Assembly: GCF_001679925.1 (NCBI RefSeq)
Contig: NZ_LYUZ01000080.1
Coordinates: 1 to 64,000, forward strand
DNA: 64,000 bases
Direction of reading: 5' to 3'
DNA from: Leisingera sp. JC1
Lineage (GTDB): Bacteria; Pseudomonadota; Alphaproteobacteria; Rhodobacterales; Rhodobacteraceae
Positions 44,838 through 54,360 of the stretch are shown one piece after another. The notes under the pieces were generated by a model. That model was not told the origin of the DNA. It was given only the letters and a program-made list of their open reading frames with translations, and made no database searches. The translations under genes were made by a program, and so were the position numbers. Every line of letters starts with the position of its first letter. Positions within the stretch are counted from its first letter, which is position 1.

Positions 44838-45998
44838 ATGTTCAACGCAAGCATGACTTTCGATCTTGGTGAGGACGTGAACGCGCTGCGCGATGTGGTT
44901 CACCGCTGGGCGCAGGATCGCGTCAAGCCGATGGCGCAGGAGATCGACCAGAAGAACGAGTTCCCTGCGGAGCTGTGGAAAGAGATGGGCGAGCTGGGCC
45001 TGCTGGGCATCACTGTTCCGGAAGAGTTCGGCGGTGCCGGCATGTCCTATCTGGCCCATACCGTCGCGATTGAGGAAATCGCCCGCGCCAGCGCTTCAGT
45101 CTCGCTGTCCTACGGTGCGCATTCCAACCTCTGCGTCAACCAGATCAAGCTGAACGGCAACGCGGAACAGAAGGCGAAATACCTGCCGCGGTTGCTGTCC
45201 GGCGAACACGTCGGCGCGCTGGCAATGTCCGAAGCAGGCGCTGGCTCCGATGTGGTCTCGATGAGCCTGCGTGCTGAAAAGCGCAACGACCACTTCCGCC
45301 TGAACGGCAACAAGTACTGGATCACCAACGGCCCCGACGCCGACACTTTGGTGGTCTATGCCAAGACTGATCCGGAGGCCGGCTCCAAGGGCATCACCGC
45401 CTTCCTGATCGAAAAGGAATTCAAGGGCTTCTCCACCTCCAAGCATTTCGACAAGCTGGGGATGCGCGGCTCCAACACCGCCGAGCTGGTGTTCGAGGAT
45501 GTGGAGGTCCCGTTCGAAAACATCCTGGGCGAAGAAGGCAAGGGCGTGCGCGTGCTGATGTCCGGCCTGGATTACGAGCGCGTGGTGCTGGCGGGCATCG
45601 GCACCGGCATCATGGCTTCCTGCATGGATGAGATGATGCCCTACATGGCAGAGCGCAAGCAGTTCGGCCAGCCGATCGGGAACTTCCAGCTGATGCAGGC
45701 CAAGATCGCCGACATGTACACCGCGATGAACACCGCGCGGGCCTATGTCTATGAGGTTGCCAAGTCCTGCGACAAGGGCACCGTGACCCGCCAGGACGCA
45801 GCGGCCTGCTGCCTCTATGCTTCTGAGGTCGCGATGACCCAGGCGCACCAGGCGGTGCAGGCCTTTGGCGGCGCAGGTTACCTGTCCGACAATCCGGTTG
45901 GCCGGATTTTCCGCGATGCCAAGCTGATGGAGATCGGTGCGGGCACCTCTGAGATCCGCCGGATGCTGATCGGCCGCGAGCTGATGGGCACCATGTAA
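44838..45998 (+). CDS. ivd: Isovaleryl-CoA dehydrogenase
   Basis: This 386-residue FAD acyl-CoA dehydrogenase oxidises isovaleryl-CoA to 3-methylcrotonyl-CoA in leucine breakdown. Family signatures include [54 protein letters not shown] and [35 protein letters not shown] (given in pieces of the family's end). The surrounding mcc, hmgL and hydratase genes support the isovaleryl rather than short-chain assignment. It is under the palindrome-bearing promoter upstream. Confidence 0.94.
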   Translation: MFNASMTFDLGEDVNALRDVVHRWAQDRVKPMAQEIDQKNEFPAELWKEMGELGLLGITVPEEFGGAGMSYLAHTVAIEEIARASASVSLSYGAHSNLCVNQIKLNGNAEQKAKYLPRLLSGEHVGALAMSEAGAGSDVVSMSLRAEKRNDHFRLNGNKYWITNGPDADTLVVYAKTDPEAGSKGITAFLIEKEFKGFSTSKHFDKLGMRGSNTAELVFEDVEVPFENILGEEGKGVRVLMSGLDYERVVLAGIGTGIMASCMDEMMPYMAERKQFGQPIGNFQLMQAKIADMYTAMNTARAYVYEVAKSCDKGTVTRQDAAACCLYASEVAMTQAHQAVQAFGGAGYLSDNPVGRIFRDAKLMEIGAGTSEIRRMLIGRELMGTM

Positions 45999-46002
45999 AT
46001 GC

Positions 46003-46034
46003 AAAACCCCGCGCATCCGAAGGGAAGCGCGGGG
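46003..46034 (-). terminator. Terminator between ivd and ompW, mainly for ompW
   Basis: CCCCGCGC (46007-46014) and GCGCGGGG (46027-46034) pair perfectly. On the minus strand the stem is followed directly by TTTT (46006-46003), making a good Rho-independent terminator for ompW; it can also stop ivd transcripts. Confidence 0.8.
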
Positions 46035-46093
46035 GCTGAAACAGGCCCGGCGGCACGAGGCAAGCTGCCAAGCCTTATCTGGATCACCAAGGA

Positions 46094-46696
46094 TCAGAAG
46101 CGGTGCACGTAAGCGAAGTTCACGACAACCGGATCGATCTCAGCGGTGCCGATGGCGGCGCCGTCCAGGGTTGCGTCGGTGTCGATGTCCATCCAGCGGA
46201 CGTTGAACCGCAGCGCGCCATTGTCGGAGATCTGGTAGTCGGCACCGGCGTTCACCGCGATGCCAAAGCTGTCGTCCAGCTTGAGCGTGCCAAGCGCGGT
46301 CTCTTCCTCAAAGAAGGTGGTGTAGTTCAGGCCAAGGCCGAGGAACGGCTTGATCACACCCTGGGTGGGGAAGTGGTAGTTGACCGAAAGGGTCGGCGGC
46401 AGTTGCTTGGCGGAGGCCGCATAGGCGCCACCCAAGTTGACGTCATGCTCAAACGGTGTGGCCGCCAGCAGCTCGACACCCCAGTTGTCACGGAAGAAGT
46501 ACTCAACGGTCAGCGACAGCGCGGTACCGTCATCAATGTCAGCCAGCGCGCCGGCCAGGGTGCCATTATCGGATTTCGGGTTCACATTGGCGATACCAAC
46601 GCCGACGGTCCAATCGCCTTGCTCCTGAGCAATTGCGGGGGCGGCCATTGCGGCCAGGGCGGAGGTCAGCGCAAGCGCGGAAACCATGCGTTTCAT
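46094..46696 (-). CDS. ompW: OmpW family outer-membrane protein
   Basis: This 200-residue protein has a 23-residue signal peptide ending APAIA, then an eight-stranded OmpW-type beta barrel: WTVGVGIANVNPKSDNG, GTALSLTVEYFFRDNWGVELLAATPFEHDV (in parts), FLGLGLNYTTFFEEETA, and the terminal VVNFAYVHRF with the final Phe used by the BAM machinery. OmpW may pass small hydrophobic molecules. It lies on the minus strand inside the leucine cluster. A FNR-like site is upstream. The ATG at 46696 is preferred over the longer reading from 46771. Confidence 0.93.
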   Translation of the reverse strand: MKRMVSALALTSALAAMAAPAIAQEQGDWTVGVGIANVNPKSDNGTLAGALADIDDGTALSLTVEYFFRDNWGVELLAATPFEHDVNLGGAYAASAKQLPPTLSVNYHFPTQGVIKPFLGLGLNYTTFFEEETALGTLKLDDSFGIAVNAGADYQISDNGALRFNVRWMDIDTDATLDGAAIGTAEIDPVVVNFAYVHRF

Positions 46697-46757
46697 GGGG
46701 TGCGTCCCTTTTCTTGTGTTCACCTCGACGTAATGCGCCCGAAACGAACCGCAGACC

Positions 46758-46771
46758 CTGATCTGAGTCAA
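46758..46771 (-). promoter_or_regulatory. Candidate FNR-type site upstream of ompW
   Basis: Read on the minus strand, TTGAC-TCAG-ATCAG matches the FNR consensus TTGAT-N4-ATCAA at 8 of 10 defined positions. Its centre is about 68 bp before the ompW start, which allows activation if transcription starts near 46723. Confidence 0.4.
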
Positions 46772-46809
46772 ATCGGCGCGCTGTTACCTGTTGAAAATAC
46801 GAAGAAAAG

Positions 46810-46828
46810 ACGCATACCAGTTATGCGT
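46810..46828 (+). promoter_or_regulatory. Inverted repeat just before the acyl-CoA synthetase gene
   Basis: ACGCATA-CCAGT-TATGCGT is a perfect 7+5+7 inverted repeat ending 17 bp before the ATG. It could be an operator or a leader hairpin close to the weak ribosome-binding site GGGAA. Confidence 0.45.
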
Positions 46829-46845
46829 TTCGGGAATGTCTAAAC

Positions 46846-48372
46846 ATGCATCAAAATCGTAACATTCCCGGGCTTCGCGCAGACGGCAGCTGGAACTTGC
46901 CAGAGCGGTTGAACATGGCGGCGCAATGCCTGGCACAGCCGGACGATGCGCTGGCGCTGATCGACATGACCTCCTCCGCCCGCCGGGACATTTCCTATGG
47001 CGAACTGAAGGCAATGACCGACGGGCTGGCGCGTTACCTGCTGACCCGCATCCAGCCGGGCGACCGGGTGGGCGTGCTGCTCAGCCAGTCGCCCTGGTGC
47101 GCGGCGGCGCATCTGGCGATCTGGAAGGCAGGCGGCATTTCGGTGCCGCTGTTCAAGCTGTTCAAACATGACGCGCTGGCCTCGCGTGCCGGTGACGCCG
47201 GGGTGCGGTTCGTGTTCACCGATCCGGAAGGCGCGGAATTGCTGGGCGATCTGGCCGAGGCGGTGATGGCCGACACCGCTGGGATTGACGGCGGCCCGGT
47301 GCCTTTCGCCGACACCACCCCGGAAACCCCCGCGGTGCTGATCTACACCTCCGGCACCACAGGCAGCCCCAAGGGCGCGCTGCACGGCCACCGGGTGCTG
47401 ACCGGCCACCTCCCGGGTGTTGCCATCAGCCATGATCACCTCGGCCAGCCGGGGGATGTCCTTTGGACCCCGGCGGACTGGGCCTGGATCGGCGGGCTGT
47501 TCGACGTGCTGATGCCGGGCCTTGCGCTGGGCGTGCCGGTGGTTGCTGCGCGGCTGGACAAGTTCACGCCACAGGCCTGCGCGGATCTCATCGCCAAGGC
47601 CGGGGTGCGCAACATCTTCTTCCCGCCAACCGCGCTGCGGATGCTGAAGGCAGCGGGGCAGGGGCTCGACGGTCTGCGTTCTGTTGCCAGCGGCGGAGAG
47701 CCCCTGGGCGCAGAGATGCTCGCTTGGGGCCGGCGGCAACTGGGCGTCACCATCAACGAATTCTACGGCCAGACCGAGTGCAACATGGTGGCCTCCTCCT
47801 GTGCCGCCGATTTCGAGCCGCGCCCGGGCTGCATTGGCAAGGCGGTGCCGGGGCATGAGCTGGCGGTGATCAACGAGGCAGGCAAACCCACGCAAGGCGA
47901 GGGCGACGTCGCCATCCGCCGCGGCTCTGCTTCGATGCTGCTGGAATACTGGAACCGGCCCGAAGAGACCGCCGCCAAGTTCCGCGGGGACTGGCTGGTG
48001 ACCGGCGACCGCGGCATCTGGGAGGGCGATTACCTGCGCTTTGTCGGCCGCGAGGATGATGTGATCACCTCCGGCGGCTACCGCATCGGCCCGGCGGAAA
48101 TCGAGGACTGCCTGCTGACCCACCCCGCGGTGGCGACAGTGGGCGTGGTTGGCAAGCCCGACCCCCTGCGCACCGAAATCGTCAAGGCCTATGTGGTGCT
48201 GAAACCCGGCGCCTCAGTCTCGGAGCAGGAACTGCAGGACTGCGTCAAGGACCGCCTCGCGCATTATTCCTACCCGCGCGAGGTCGCCTTCCTTGAACAG
48301 CTGCCAATGACCGTGACCGGCAAGGTGATCCGTAAGGAGCTGAAGGCGCGCGCGGCAGGGGAAGCCGAATGA
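46846..48372 (+). CDS. Acyl-CoA synthetase, AMP-forming, ACS-like
   Basis: This 508-residue member of the AMP-binding superfamily has the P-loop-like motif [15 protein letters not shown] (about 166-180), [11 protein letters not shown] for the adenylate, [22 protein letters not shown], and the C-terminal catalytic lysine in [16 protein letters not shown]. It activates a carboxylic acid with ATP and CoA. Placed in the leucine cluster before mccB, it probably activates isovalerate, acetoacetate or a related branched acid; acetoacetyl-CoA synthetase is a real alternative. It has its own upstream inverted repeat. Confidence 0.87.
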   Translation: MHQNRNIPGLRADGSWNLPERLNMAAQCLAQPDDALALIDMTSSARRDISYGELKAMTDGLARYLLTRIQPGDRVGVLLSQSPWCAAAHLAIWKAGGISVPLFKLFKHDALASRAGDAGVRFVFTDPEGAELLGDLAEAVMADTAGIDGGPVPFADTTPETPAVLIYTSGTTGSPKGALHGHRVLTGHLPGVAISHDHLGQPGDVLWTPADWAWIGGLFDVLMPGLALGVPVVAARLDKFTPQACADLIAKAGVRNIFFPPTALRMLKAAGQGLDGLRSVASGGEPLGAEMLAWGRRQLGVTINEFYGQTECNMVASSCAADFEPRPGCIGKAVPGHELAVINEAGKPTQGEGDVAIRRGSASMLLEYWNRPEETAAKFRGDWLVTGDRGIWEGDYLRFVGREDDVITSGGYRIGPAEIEDCLLTHPAVATVGVVGKPDPLRTEIVKAYVVLKPGASVSEQELQDCVKDRLAHYSYPREVAFLEQLPMTVTGKVIRKELKARAAGEAE

Positions 48373-48425
48373 CCCAGGGTGCTGCATACCCGGCGTACGC
48401 TGCCCCAACCGGAATGAAAGAAATA

Positions 48426-48440
48426 TCCCGTATAACGGGA
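48426..48440. promoter_or_regulatory. TCCCGT-ATA-ACGGGA inverted repeat before mccB
   Basis: A perfect 6+3+6 inverted repeat lies 33-47 bp before the mccB start and 54 bp after the acyl-CoA synthetase stop. It may be an internal operator or a short hairpin in the intercistronic RNA. Confidence 0.4.
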
Positions 48441-48472
48441 CACAGCCTAACCCCTACAATGGGAGAGTGGAC

Positions 48473-50077
48473 ATGAAACTCACATCCAAGGCGATGCCCT
48501 CCTCGGACGGCTTCAAGCAGAACCGCGAGGCGCATCTGGACGCGCTTGCGCAGATCAGCGAGGCGGCGGAGGCCGCGCGCATGGGCGGCGGCGAGAAATC
48601 CCGCGCCCGCCATGAAAGCCGCGGCAAGATGCTGCCGCGCCGCCGGGTAGCGAACCTGCTGGATCCCGGCTCTCCGTTCCTGGAGATCGGCGCCACCGCG
48701 GCGCATGCCATGTATGACGGCGCTGCACCCTCGGCGGGTGTGATTGCAGGCATCGGCCGGGTGCACGGGCAGGAGGTCATGGTGGTCTGCAATGACGCCA
48801 CCGTGAAGGGCGGCACCTATTACCCGATGACGGTCAAGAAACACCTGCGCGCGCAGGAGATTGCGGAGGAAAACCGTCTCCCCTGCATCTATCTGGTCGA
48901 CTCCGGCGGCGCCAACCTGCCCAATCAGGACGAGGTTTTTCCGGACCGCGACCATTTCGGGCGCATCTTCTACAACCAGGCGCGTATGTCGGCCAAGGGC
49001 ATCCCGCAAATTGCCGTGGTTATGGGCTCCTGTACCGCGGGCGGCGCTTATGTGCCTGCAATGTCGGATGTCACCATCATTGTAAAGGAACAGGGCACCA
49101 TCTTCCTGGCCGGCCCGCCGCTGGTGAAGGCCGCCACGGGGGAGGTCGTCAGCGCCGAGGACCTGGGCGGCGGCGATGTGCACACGCGCCTCTCCGGCGT
49201 GGCCGACTACCTGGCCGAGGATGACGCCCACGCGCTGGCGCTGGCCCGGCGCTCGGTGCAGTCGCTGAACATCACCAAACCGCTGACGGTGAACTGGGCC
49301 AGCCCCGAGGAACCCGCCTATGATCCCGAGGAAATCCTCGGTGTGGTTCCAGGAGACCTGCGCACGCCCTATGACATCCGCGAGGTGATCGCGCGTCTGG
49401 TGGACGGTTCGCGCTTTGACGAATTCAAGCCGCGTTTCGGCGAAACCCTGGTCACCGGCTTTGCCCACCTCAAGGGCTGCCCGATCGGCATCATCGCCAA
49501 CAACGGCGTGCTGTTTTCCGAGGCGGCCCAGAAGGGCGCGCATTTCGTTGAGCTGTGCAGCCAGCGCAAGATCCCGCTGGTGTTCCTGCAAAACATCACC
49601 GGCTTCATGGTCGGCCGCAAATACGAAAACGAAGGTATCGCCCGCCACGGCGCCAAGATGGTGACCGCGGTGGCGACCACCAATGTGCCGAAGATTACCA
49701 TGCTGGTCGGCGGCTCCTTCGGTGCCGGCAACTACGGCATGTCGGGCCGCGCCTATTCCCCGCGCTTCCTGTGGACCTGGCCGAATTCCCGCATCTCGGT
49801 GATGGGCGGCGAGCAGGCCGCGGGCGTGCTGGCAACTGTGAAACGCGACGCCATCGAACGCCAAGGTGGCAGTTGGAGCACTGAGGAGGAGGCGGAGTTC
49901 AAGCGCCCCACCATCGAGATGTTCGAGGAGCAGAGCCACCCGCTTTATGCCTCTGCGCGTCTCTGGGATGATGGCATCATCGACCCGCGCAAATCCCGCG
50001 ACGTGCTGGCCCTGTCGCTGAGCGCTGCCCTGAATGCCCCGATCGAAGACACGCGCTTCGGCGTCTTCCGGATGTGA
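48473..50077 (+). CDS. mccB: Methylcrotonyl-CoA carboxylase, carboxyltransferase (beta) subunit
   Basis: This 534-residue carboxyltransferase moves the carboxyl from biotin to 3-methylcrotonyl-CoA, giving 3-methylglutaconyl-CoA. The crotonase-like double domain shows [24 protein letters not shown] and the oxyanion-hole [16 protein letters not shown], both typical for MCC rather than propionyl-CoA carboxylase. The ATG at 48473 follows GGGAGAG; an overlapping GTG at 48467 would add two residues. The biotin carboxylase subunit follows after 9 bp. The symbol liuB is also used. Confidence 0.95.
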   Translation: MKLTSKAMPSSDGFKQNREAHLDALAQISEAAEAARMGGGEKSRARHESRGKMLPRRRVANLLDPGSPFLEIGATAAHAMYDGAAPSAGVIAGIGRVHGQEVMVVCNDATVKGGTYYPMTVKKHLRAQEIAEENRLPCIYLVDSGGANLPNQDEVFPDRDHFGRIFYNQARMSAKGIPQIAVVMGSCTAGGAYVPAMSDVTIIVKEQGTIFLAGPPLVKAATGEVVSAEDLGGGDVHTRLSGVADYLAEDDAHALALARRSVQSLNITKPLTVNWASPEEPAYDPEEILGVVPGDLRTPYDIREVIARLVDGSRFDEFKPRFGETLVTGFAHLKGCPIGIIANNGVLFSEAAQKGAHFVELCSQRKIPLVFLQNITGFMVGRKYENEGIARHGAKMVTAVATTNVPKITMLVGGSFGAGNYGMSGRAYSPRFLWTWPNSRISVMGGEQAAGVLATVKRDAIERQGGSWSTEEEAEFKRPTIEMFEEQSHPLYASARLWDDGIIDPRKSRDVLALSLSAALNAPIEDTRFGVFRM

Positions 50078-50086
50078 GGATCTCCC

Positions 50087-52024
50087 ATGTTTGACAAAAT
50101 CCTGATTGCCAACCGCGGAGAGATTGCCTGCCGCGTGATGGAAACCGCCCGTGCCATGGGGGTGCGGACCGTGGCTGTTTACTCCGACGCCGATGCCGCC
50201 TCCAAACACGTGGCGCTGGCGGATGAGGCCGTGCATATCGGCGGCCCGGCGCCGGCAGACAGCTATCTGAAGGGCGATGAGATCATCCGCGTCGCACAGG
50301 AAACCGGCGCCCAGGCGATCCATCCGGGCTACGGCTTCCTGTCGGAAAACCCGAAGTTCGTCGAGGCGGTGGAGGCCGCGGGCCTCACCTTCATCGGGCC
50401 GTCGGCGGATGCGATCCGCAAGATGGGCCTCAAGGACGCCGCTAAGGCGCTGATGGAGGAGGCCGGCGTGCCAGTGGTGCCGGGCTATCACGGCACCAAT
50501 CAGGACCCGGAGTTTCTGGCCGGCGAGGCGGGGAAAATCGGTTATCCGGTGCTGATCAAGGCGGTTGCCGGCGGCGGCGGCAAGGGGATGCGGCTGGTCG
50601 AGAAGCCATCCGAGTTCGTCGATGCCCTGAAAAGCGCCCAGGGCGAGGCGACCACCGCATTCGGCAACCCGGACGTCTTGATCGAGAAATACATCCAGCA
50701 GCCGCGGCACATCGAGGTGCAGGTCTTTGGCGACGGCGAAACCGCAGTGCATCTGTTCGAGCGCGACTGCTCCCTGCAGCGCCGCCATCAGAAGGTGATC
50801 GAGGAAGCGCCCGCGCCGGGCATGACCGCGGAGATGCGTGAGGCGATGGGCCAGGCCGGTGTGCGCGCGGCTGAGGCCATCGGCTACAAGGGCGCGGGGA
50901 CGGTGGAATTTATCGTCGACGGCTCTGACGGGCTGCACACCGACGGGTTCTGGTTCATGGAAATGAACACACGCCTGCAGGTGGAGCATCCGGTGACGGA
51001 GCTAATCACCGGCGTTGATCTGGTGGAGTGGCAGCTGCGTGTTGCCTCTGGCGAGAGCCTGCCTGCCAAGCAGGAAGACCTCACTATCACCGGCCACGCG
51101 TTTGAGGCACGGCTTTATGCGGAGGACGTGCCCAAGGGCTTCCTGCCTGCAACCGGCACGCTGACCCATCTGTCCTTCCCGGCAGAAGCCCGCGCCGACA
51201 GCGGTGTGCGGGCAGGGGACACCATCAGCCCCTGGTACGACCCGATGATCTCCAAGGTGATCGTGCATGGCTCCACCCGCAAGGTGGCGCTGTCGCGGCT
51301 GGCGCGCGCACTGGAGGAGACGCAGGTCGGCGGCACCGTCACCAACCTCGCCTTTCTCGGCGCACTGGCGGCGCATGAGGGGTTTGCCAATGGCGAGGTG
51401 GACACCGGCCTGATTGCCCGCGATCTGGACGCGCTGACAGCGGCACCGGTGGTGGAGCTGCGCCACAAGGCGGCGGCCGGCATGGTGGCGCTGAATCTGG
51501 TGGAGGCTGTACCGGACACCGGCTTTATCCTCTGGGCGCCCCTGCACCGGGCTGTCACCCTGTCCCATGCGGGCGAGGAGTTCACGGCGGACGTGCAGGT
51601 GGACGGGGTGGACCGGCAGATGTGGACCGTTGATGGCGAAACCGTCGTGGCCGAACGCAGCCAGGGCCAATGGCGCATTGATGAACGCCGGATGCCCGCG
51701 GTGTCTCAGTCGGGAACGCTGATCACCGTGCATGATGCCTATGGGCTGGAGTTCACCGCGATTGACCCGCTGGACCGCGATGCGGCAGCAGGCGGCGACA
51801 GCAACGTGATCGAGGCGCCGATGCCCGGTCTGGTCAAGGCGGTCTTTGCCGAAGCCGGCCAGGCGGTGAAAGAGGGCGACCGGCTGGCCATTCTGGAAGC
51901 GATGAAGATGGAGCATTCCCTGCTGGCGGCCCGCGACGGCGTGGTGGCGGAGGTTCTGGCTGCTGCCGGCGACCAGGTTGAGGCCGGGGCGGCGCTGGTG
52001 CGGCTGGAAGAAGAAGACGGCTGA
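50087..52024 (+). CDS. mccA: Methylcrotonyl-CoA carboxylase, biotin-carrying (alpha) subunit
   Basis: This 645-residue subunit carries the biotin carboxylase and biotin carrier domains. The carboxylase part (about 1-450) has ILIANRGEIACRV, HPGYGFLSENPKF, the ATP-grasp loop GGGGKGMR, and MNTRLQVEHPVTE. The linker is followed by the biotinyl domain with AMKMEHS, in which Lys607 carries biotin. Length fits MCC alpha. mccB precedes it and hmgL follows, so the whole chain from 3-methylcrotonyl-CoA to acetoacetate is in one unit. The symbol liuD is also used. Confidence 0.95.
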   Translation: MFDKILIANRGEIACRVMETARAMGVRTVAVYSDADAASKHVALADEAVHIGGPAPADSYLKGDEIIRVAQETGAQAIHPGYGFLSENPKFVEAVEAAGLTFIGPSADAIRKMGLKDAAKALMEEAGVPVVPGYHGTNQDPEFLAGEAGKIGYPVLIKAVAGGGGKGMRLVEKPSEFVDALKSAQGEATTAFGNPDVLIEKYIQQPRHIEVQVFGDGETAVHLFERDCSLQRRHQKVIEEAPAPGMTAEMREAMGQAGVRAAEAIGYKGAGTVEFIVDGSDGLHTDGFWFMEMNTRLQVEHPVTELITGVDLVEWQLRVASGESLPAKQEDLTITGHAFEARLYAEDVPKGFLPATGTLTHLSFPAEARADSGVRAGDTISPWYDPMISKVIVHGSTRKVALSRLARALEETQVGGTVTNLAFLGALAAHEGFANGEVDTGLIARDLDALTAAPVVELRHKAAAGMVALNLVEAVPDTGFILWAPLHRAVTLSHAGEEFTADVQVDGVDRQMWTVDGETVVAERSQGQWRIDERRMPAVSQSGTLITVHDAYGLEFTAIDPLDRDAAAGGDSNVIEAPMPGLVKAVFAEAGQAVKEGDRLAILEAMKMEHSLLAARDGVVAEVLAAAGDQVEAGAALVRLEEEDG

Positions 52025-52064
52025 CCCGGGACCGGGGTGGCGCCTGCCGCCCCCGCTGCGGTTT

Positions 52065-52086
52065 GAGTATTTTTGGAAAGATGAAG
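52065..52086 (+). other. Recurring intergenic motif, copy 2
   Basis: GAGTATTTTTGGAAAGATGAAG lies between mccA and hmgL. It resembles the motif at 32871-32896 on the same strand orientation. Its 3' part runs up to the ribosome-binding GGAGGG of hmgL, so here it may affect translation. Confidence 0.4.
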
Positions 52087-52100
52087 CCGGAGGGCATTCC

Positions 52101-52958
52101 ATGGGTGAATTTGCCGAAATCTTCGAGGTCGGCCCGCGCGACGGGCTGCAGAATGAAAAGCGGGAAATCCCGGTTGCGGAAAAGGTGGCGCTGACCGACT
52201 GCCTGAGCCGCGCCGGCTTCAAACGCATCGAAGTGGCAAGCTTCGTCTCGCCCAAATGGGTGCCGCAGATGGCGGGCAGCGCAGAGGTGCTGGCGGGCAT
52301 CAACCGCGCCTCCGGTGTGCGCTATGCGGCGCTCACTCCCAACATGCGCGGCTACGAGGATGCGGTGGCTGCCAAGGCGGATGAGATTGCGGTCTTTGCC
52401 TCCGCTTCCGAAGGCTTCTCCAAGGCCAACATCAACGCCACCATCGAGGAAAGCATCACCCGCTTTCTTCCCATCCTGGAGGCCGCCAAGGAGATCGGGC
52501 TGCCGGTCCGGGGCTATGTCTCCTGCGTGACCGATTGCCCCTATGACGGCGCGACGCCGCCTGAACAGGTGGCGGAGGTGGCCGAACGGCTGTACGCGCT
52601 CGGCTGTTACGAGATATCACTGGGCGACACCATCGGGCAGGGCACCCCGGAGGCGATCACTGCGATGCTCAAGGCAGTCACCGCGCGGGTGCCCGCTGCA
52701 CAGCTGGCAGGCCACTACCACGACACCGCGGGCCGGGCGCTCGACAATATCGAGGCCTCGCTGGCGCAGGGGGTGCGGGTGTTTGATGCGGCCGTGGGCG
52801 GCCTCGGCGGCTGCCCCTATGCGCCGGGCGCGGCGGGGAATGTGGCAACGGAAGCGGTGCACAAGCGCCTCACGGAATTGGGCTATAACACTGGGCTGAA
52901 CGCAGATGTGCTGGAAGAGGCCGCAGCACTCGCCCGTGCCATGCGCGGCCTGCAGTAA
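52101..52958 (+). CDS. hmgL: Hydroxymethylglutaryl-CoA lyase
   Basis: This 285-residue TIM-barrel enzyme splits HMG-CoA into acetyl-CoA and acetoacetate. It has the DRE-TIM family start FEVGPRDGLQNEK, RIEVASFVSPKWVPQM, GYVSCVTDCPYDG with the metal and catalytic residues, a HYHDTAGRAL metal motif, and the signature GLGGCPYAPGAAGNVATE with the catalytic Cys. The ATG at 52101 follows CGGAGGGC; the earlier reading from 51978 overlaps mccA in another frame. It completes the leucine pathway after the hydratase. The symbol liuE is also used. Confidence 0.95.
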   Translation: MGEFAEIFEVGPRDGLQNEKREIPVAEKVALTDCLSRAGFKRIEVASFVSPKWVPQMAGSAEVLAGINRASGVRYAALTPNMRGYEDAVAAKADEIAVFASASEGFSKANINATIEESITRFLPILEAAKEIGLPVRGYVSCVTDCPYDGATPPEQVAEVAERLYALGCYEISLGDTIGQGTPEAITAMLKAVTARVPAAQLAGHYHDTAGRALDNIEASLAQGVRVFDAAVGGLGGCPYAPGAAGNVATEAVHKRLTELGYNTGLNADVLEEAAALARAMRGLQ

Positions 52959-52978
52959 GAATTCAGCGGAGACACAAG

Positions 52979-53761
52979 ATGTTTGAGACAATCACCCTGG
53001 ACACCGACGCCCGCGGCGTCTGCACCCTGACCCTGAACCGGGCTGAGAAGCACAACGCCATGTCTGGCCAGATGCTGCAGGAGCTGACCCTGGCGGCAAA
53101 ACGGCTGGCCGAGGACGAAACCGTGCGCGTGGTTGTGCTGACAGGTGCGGGTAAGAGTTTTTGCGCGGGCGGCGACCTTGCTTGGATGCGGGCGCAGATG
53201 GATGCCGATGCCGAAACCCGCGCGCGCGAGGCGCGGGTGCTGGCGGAGATGCTGATGGCGCTCAACACCCTTCCGAAACCGCTGATTGGTGCGGTGCAGG
53301 GCAACGCCTTCGGCGGCGGTGTCGGAATGGCGTCGGTCTGCGACGTGGCCATTGGTGCGGATCATCTGAAGATGGGCTTGACCGAGACCAAGCTGGGTCT
53401 GATTCCCGCCACCATCGGCCCCTATGTCATCGCCCGCATGGGCGAGGCCAAGGCCCGGCGCGTGTTCATGTCGGCGCGTTTGTTCGGCGCGGCGGAAGCT
53501 GTCGAGCTTGGCCTGCTTGCCAAGGCGGTGCCCGCGGAGCAGCTGAGTGAGGCGGTCGAGGCGGAAGTTGCCCCCTATCTGAACTGTGCCCCCGGCGCGG
53601 TGGCGGCGGCCAAGAAGCTGGCCCGCGATCTGGGGCCGCGGCTGGATGACAGCGTGATCGACCATACAATCAAGGCGCTTGTGGAGCGCTGGGAAGGGGC
53701 GGAGGCAGGAGAGGGGATCGCGGCGTTCTTTGAAAAACGCAAACCGGCATGGCAAAGCTGA
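52979..53761 (+). CDS. liuC: Enoyl-CoA hydratase family, probable methylglutaconyl-CoA hydratase
   Basis: This 260-residue crotonase-fold enzyme has VLTGAGKSFCAGGDLAWM (oxyanion hole) and GNAFGGGVGMASVCDVAIGA (second hole and catalytic region) with the matching MGLTETKLGLIPATIGPYV block. In this cluster it should hydrate 3-methylglutaconyl-CoA to HMG-CoA between the Mcc and HmgL steps. GGAG lies before the ATG, 20 bp after the hmgL stop. The terminator that follows ends the unit. Sequence alone cannot separate it from other crotonase-family members; context decides. Confidence 0.88.
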   Translation: MFETITLDTDARGVCTLTLNRAEKHNAMSGQMLQELTLAAKRLAEDETVRVVVLTGAGKSFCAGGDLAWMRAQMDADAETRAREARVLAEMLMALNTLPKPLIGAVQGNAFGGGVGMASVCDVAIGADHLKMGLTETKLGLIPATIGPYVIARMGEAKARRVFMSARLFGAAEAVELGLLAKAVPAEQLSEAVEAEVAPYLNCAPGAVAAAKKLARDLGPRLDDSVIDHTIKALVERWEGAEAGEGIAAFFEKRKPAWQS

Positions 53762-53791
53762 AAAGCGGCATATCTGACTCACGTTTTCATG

Positions 53792-53824
53792 GCGGCTGCA
53801 GTTCCCCCTGCGGCCGCTTTTCTT
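53792..53824 (+). terminator. Rho-independent terminator of the leucine-degradation operon
   Basis: GCGGCTGCAG (53792-53801) pairs with CTGCGGCCGC (53808-53817) with one G-T pair, followed by TTTTCTT. Confidence 0.88.
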
Positions 53825-53850
53825 ATGAAAACGCTTGGGAATTATCCCTG

Positions 53851-53860
53851 TGTTGCAACA
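53851..53860. promoter_or_regulatory. TGTTGCAACA palindrome before the nuo operon
   Basis: A perfect 10-bp palindrome lies 144 bp before the nuoA start and about 44 bp before the candidate -35 box. It is a possible regulator site for nuo. Confidence 0.35.
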
Positions 53861-53903
53861 GTGCTTTTTCTATCCAAACCCCTGTGGATTAACGTCGCTT
53901 TAG

Positions 53904-53932
53904 TTGACGCTCCGCAGGCGCGGGGGTATGCA
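53904..53932 (+). promoter_or_regulatory. Candidate nuo operon promoter
   Basis: TTGACG (53904-53909) and TATGCA (53927-53932) are separated by 17 bp, 62 bp before the nuoA start. It is the best sigma-70-like match in the 233-bp gap after the leucine operon terminator. Confidence 0.5.
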
Positions 53933-53994
53933 CAGTCCAAATCAACACGCCAATTGACGCCGCGCGGAAATCCGCCCGGGGAAAGGAGCTGCTC

Positions 53995-54360
53995 TTGGAA
54001 GAGATGTTGAGGGAATACCTGCCTATTCTGGTCTTCCTGGCCGTCGCGGCAGGTTTGGGGATTGTCCTTATCCTGGCAGCCGTCGTCCTGGCGGTCCGCA
54101 ACCCGGACCCGGAAAAGGTCAGCGCCTATGAATGCGGTTTCAACGCCTTTGACGATGCCCGCATGAAATTCGATGTCCGGTTCTACCTGGTGTCGATTCT
54201 CTTCATCATTTTCGACCTGGAAATCGCTTTCCTGTTTCCCTGGGCTGTCGGTTTTAAGGATATCAGCGACCTCGGCTTCTGGTCGATGATGGTGTTCCTC
54301 GGAGTGCTGACCATCGGCTTTGCCTATGAGTGGAAGAAAGGGGCCCTGGAATGGCAGTGA
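53995..54360 (+). CDS. nuoA: NADH-quinone oxidoreductase subunit A
   Basis: This 121-residue membrane subunit has three helices with the conserved loop [44 protein letters not shown], given here in parts (the Cys in AYECGF is the redox-exposed one in mitochondrial ND3). It joins the membrane arm to the quinone site. I chose the TTG at 53995, six bases after AGGAG; the ATG at 54004 would leave 15 bases to that site. nuoB overlaps its end by 10 bp. Confidence 0.96.
   Translation: MEEMLREYLPILVFLAVAAGLGIVLILAAVVLAVRNPDPEKVSAYECGFNAFDDARMKFDVRFYLVSILFIIFDLEIAFLFPWAVGFKDISDLGFWSMMVFLGVLTIGFAYEWKKGALEWQ

Noticed and set aside
48245..50989. 914-codon open frame antisense to mccB and mccA
   Set aside because: It mirrors the codon positions of two strongly supported genes. 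Long antisense frames are common in high-GC coding DNA. The translation is His/Arg/Gln-rich low complexity with no family signature.
51978..52100. N-terminal extension of hmgL into mccA
   Set aside because: It overlaps the biotinyl domain of mccA in another frame, and the family start and ribosome-binding site are at 52101.
54004..54006. ATG start for nuoA
   Set aside because: The AGGAG site is 15 bases away, against six for the TTG at 53995.
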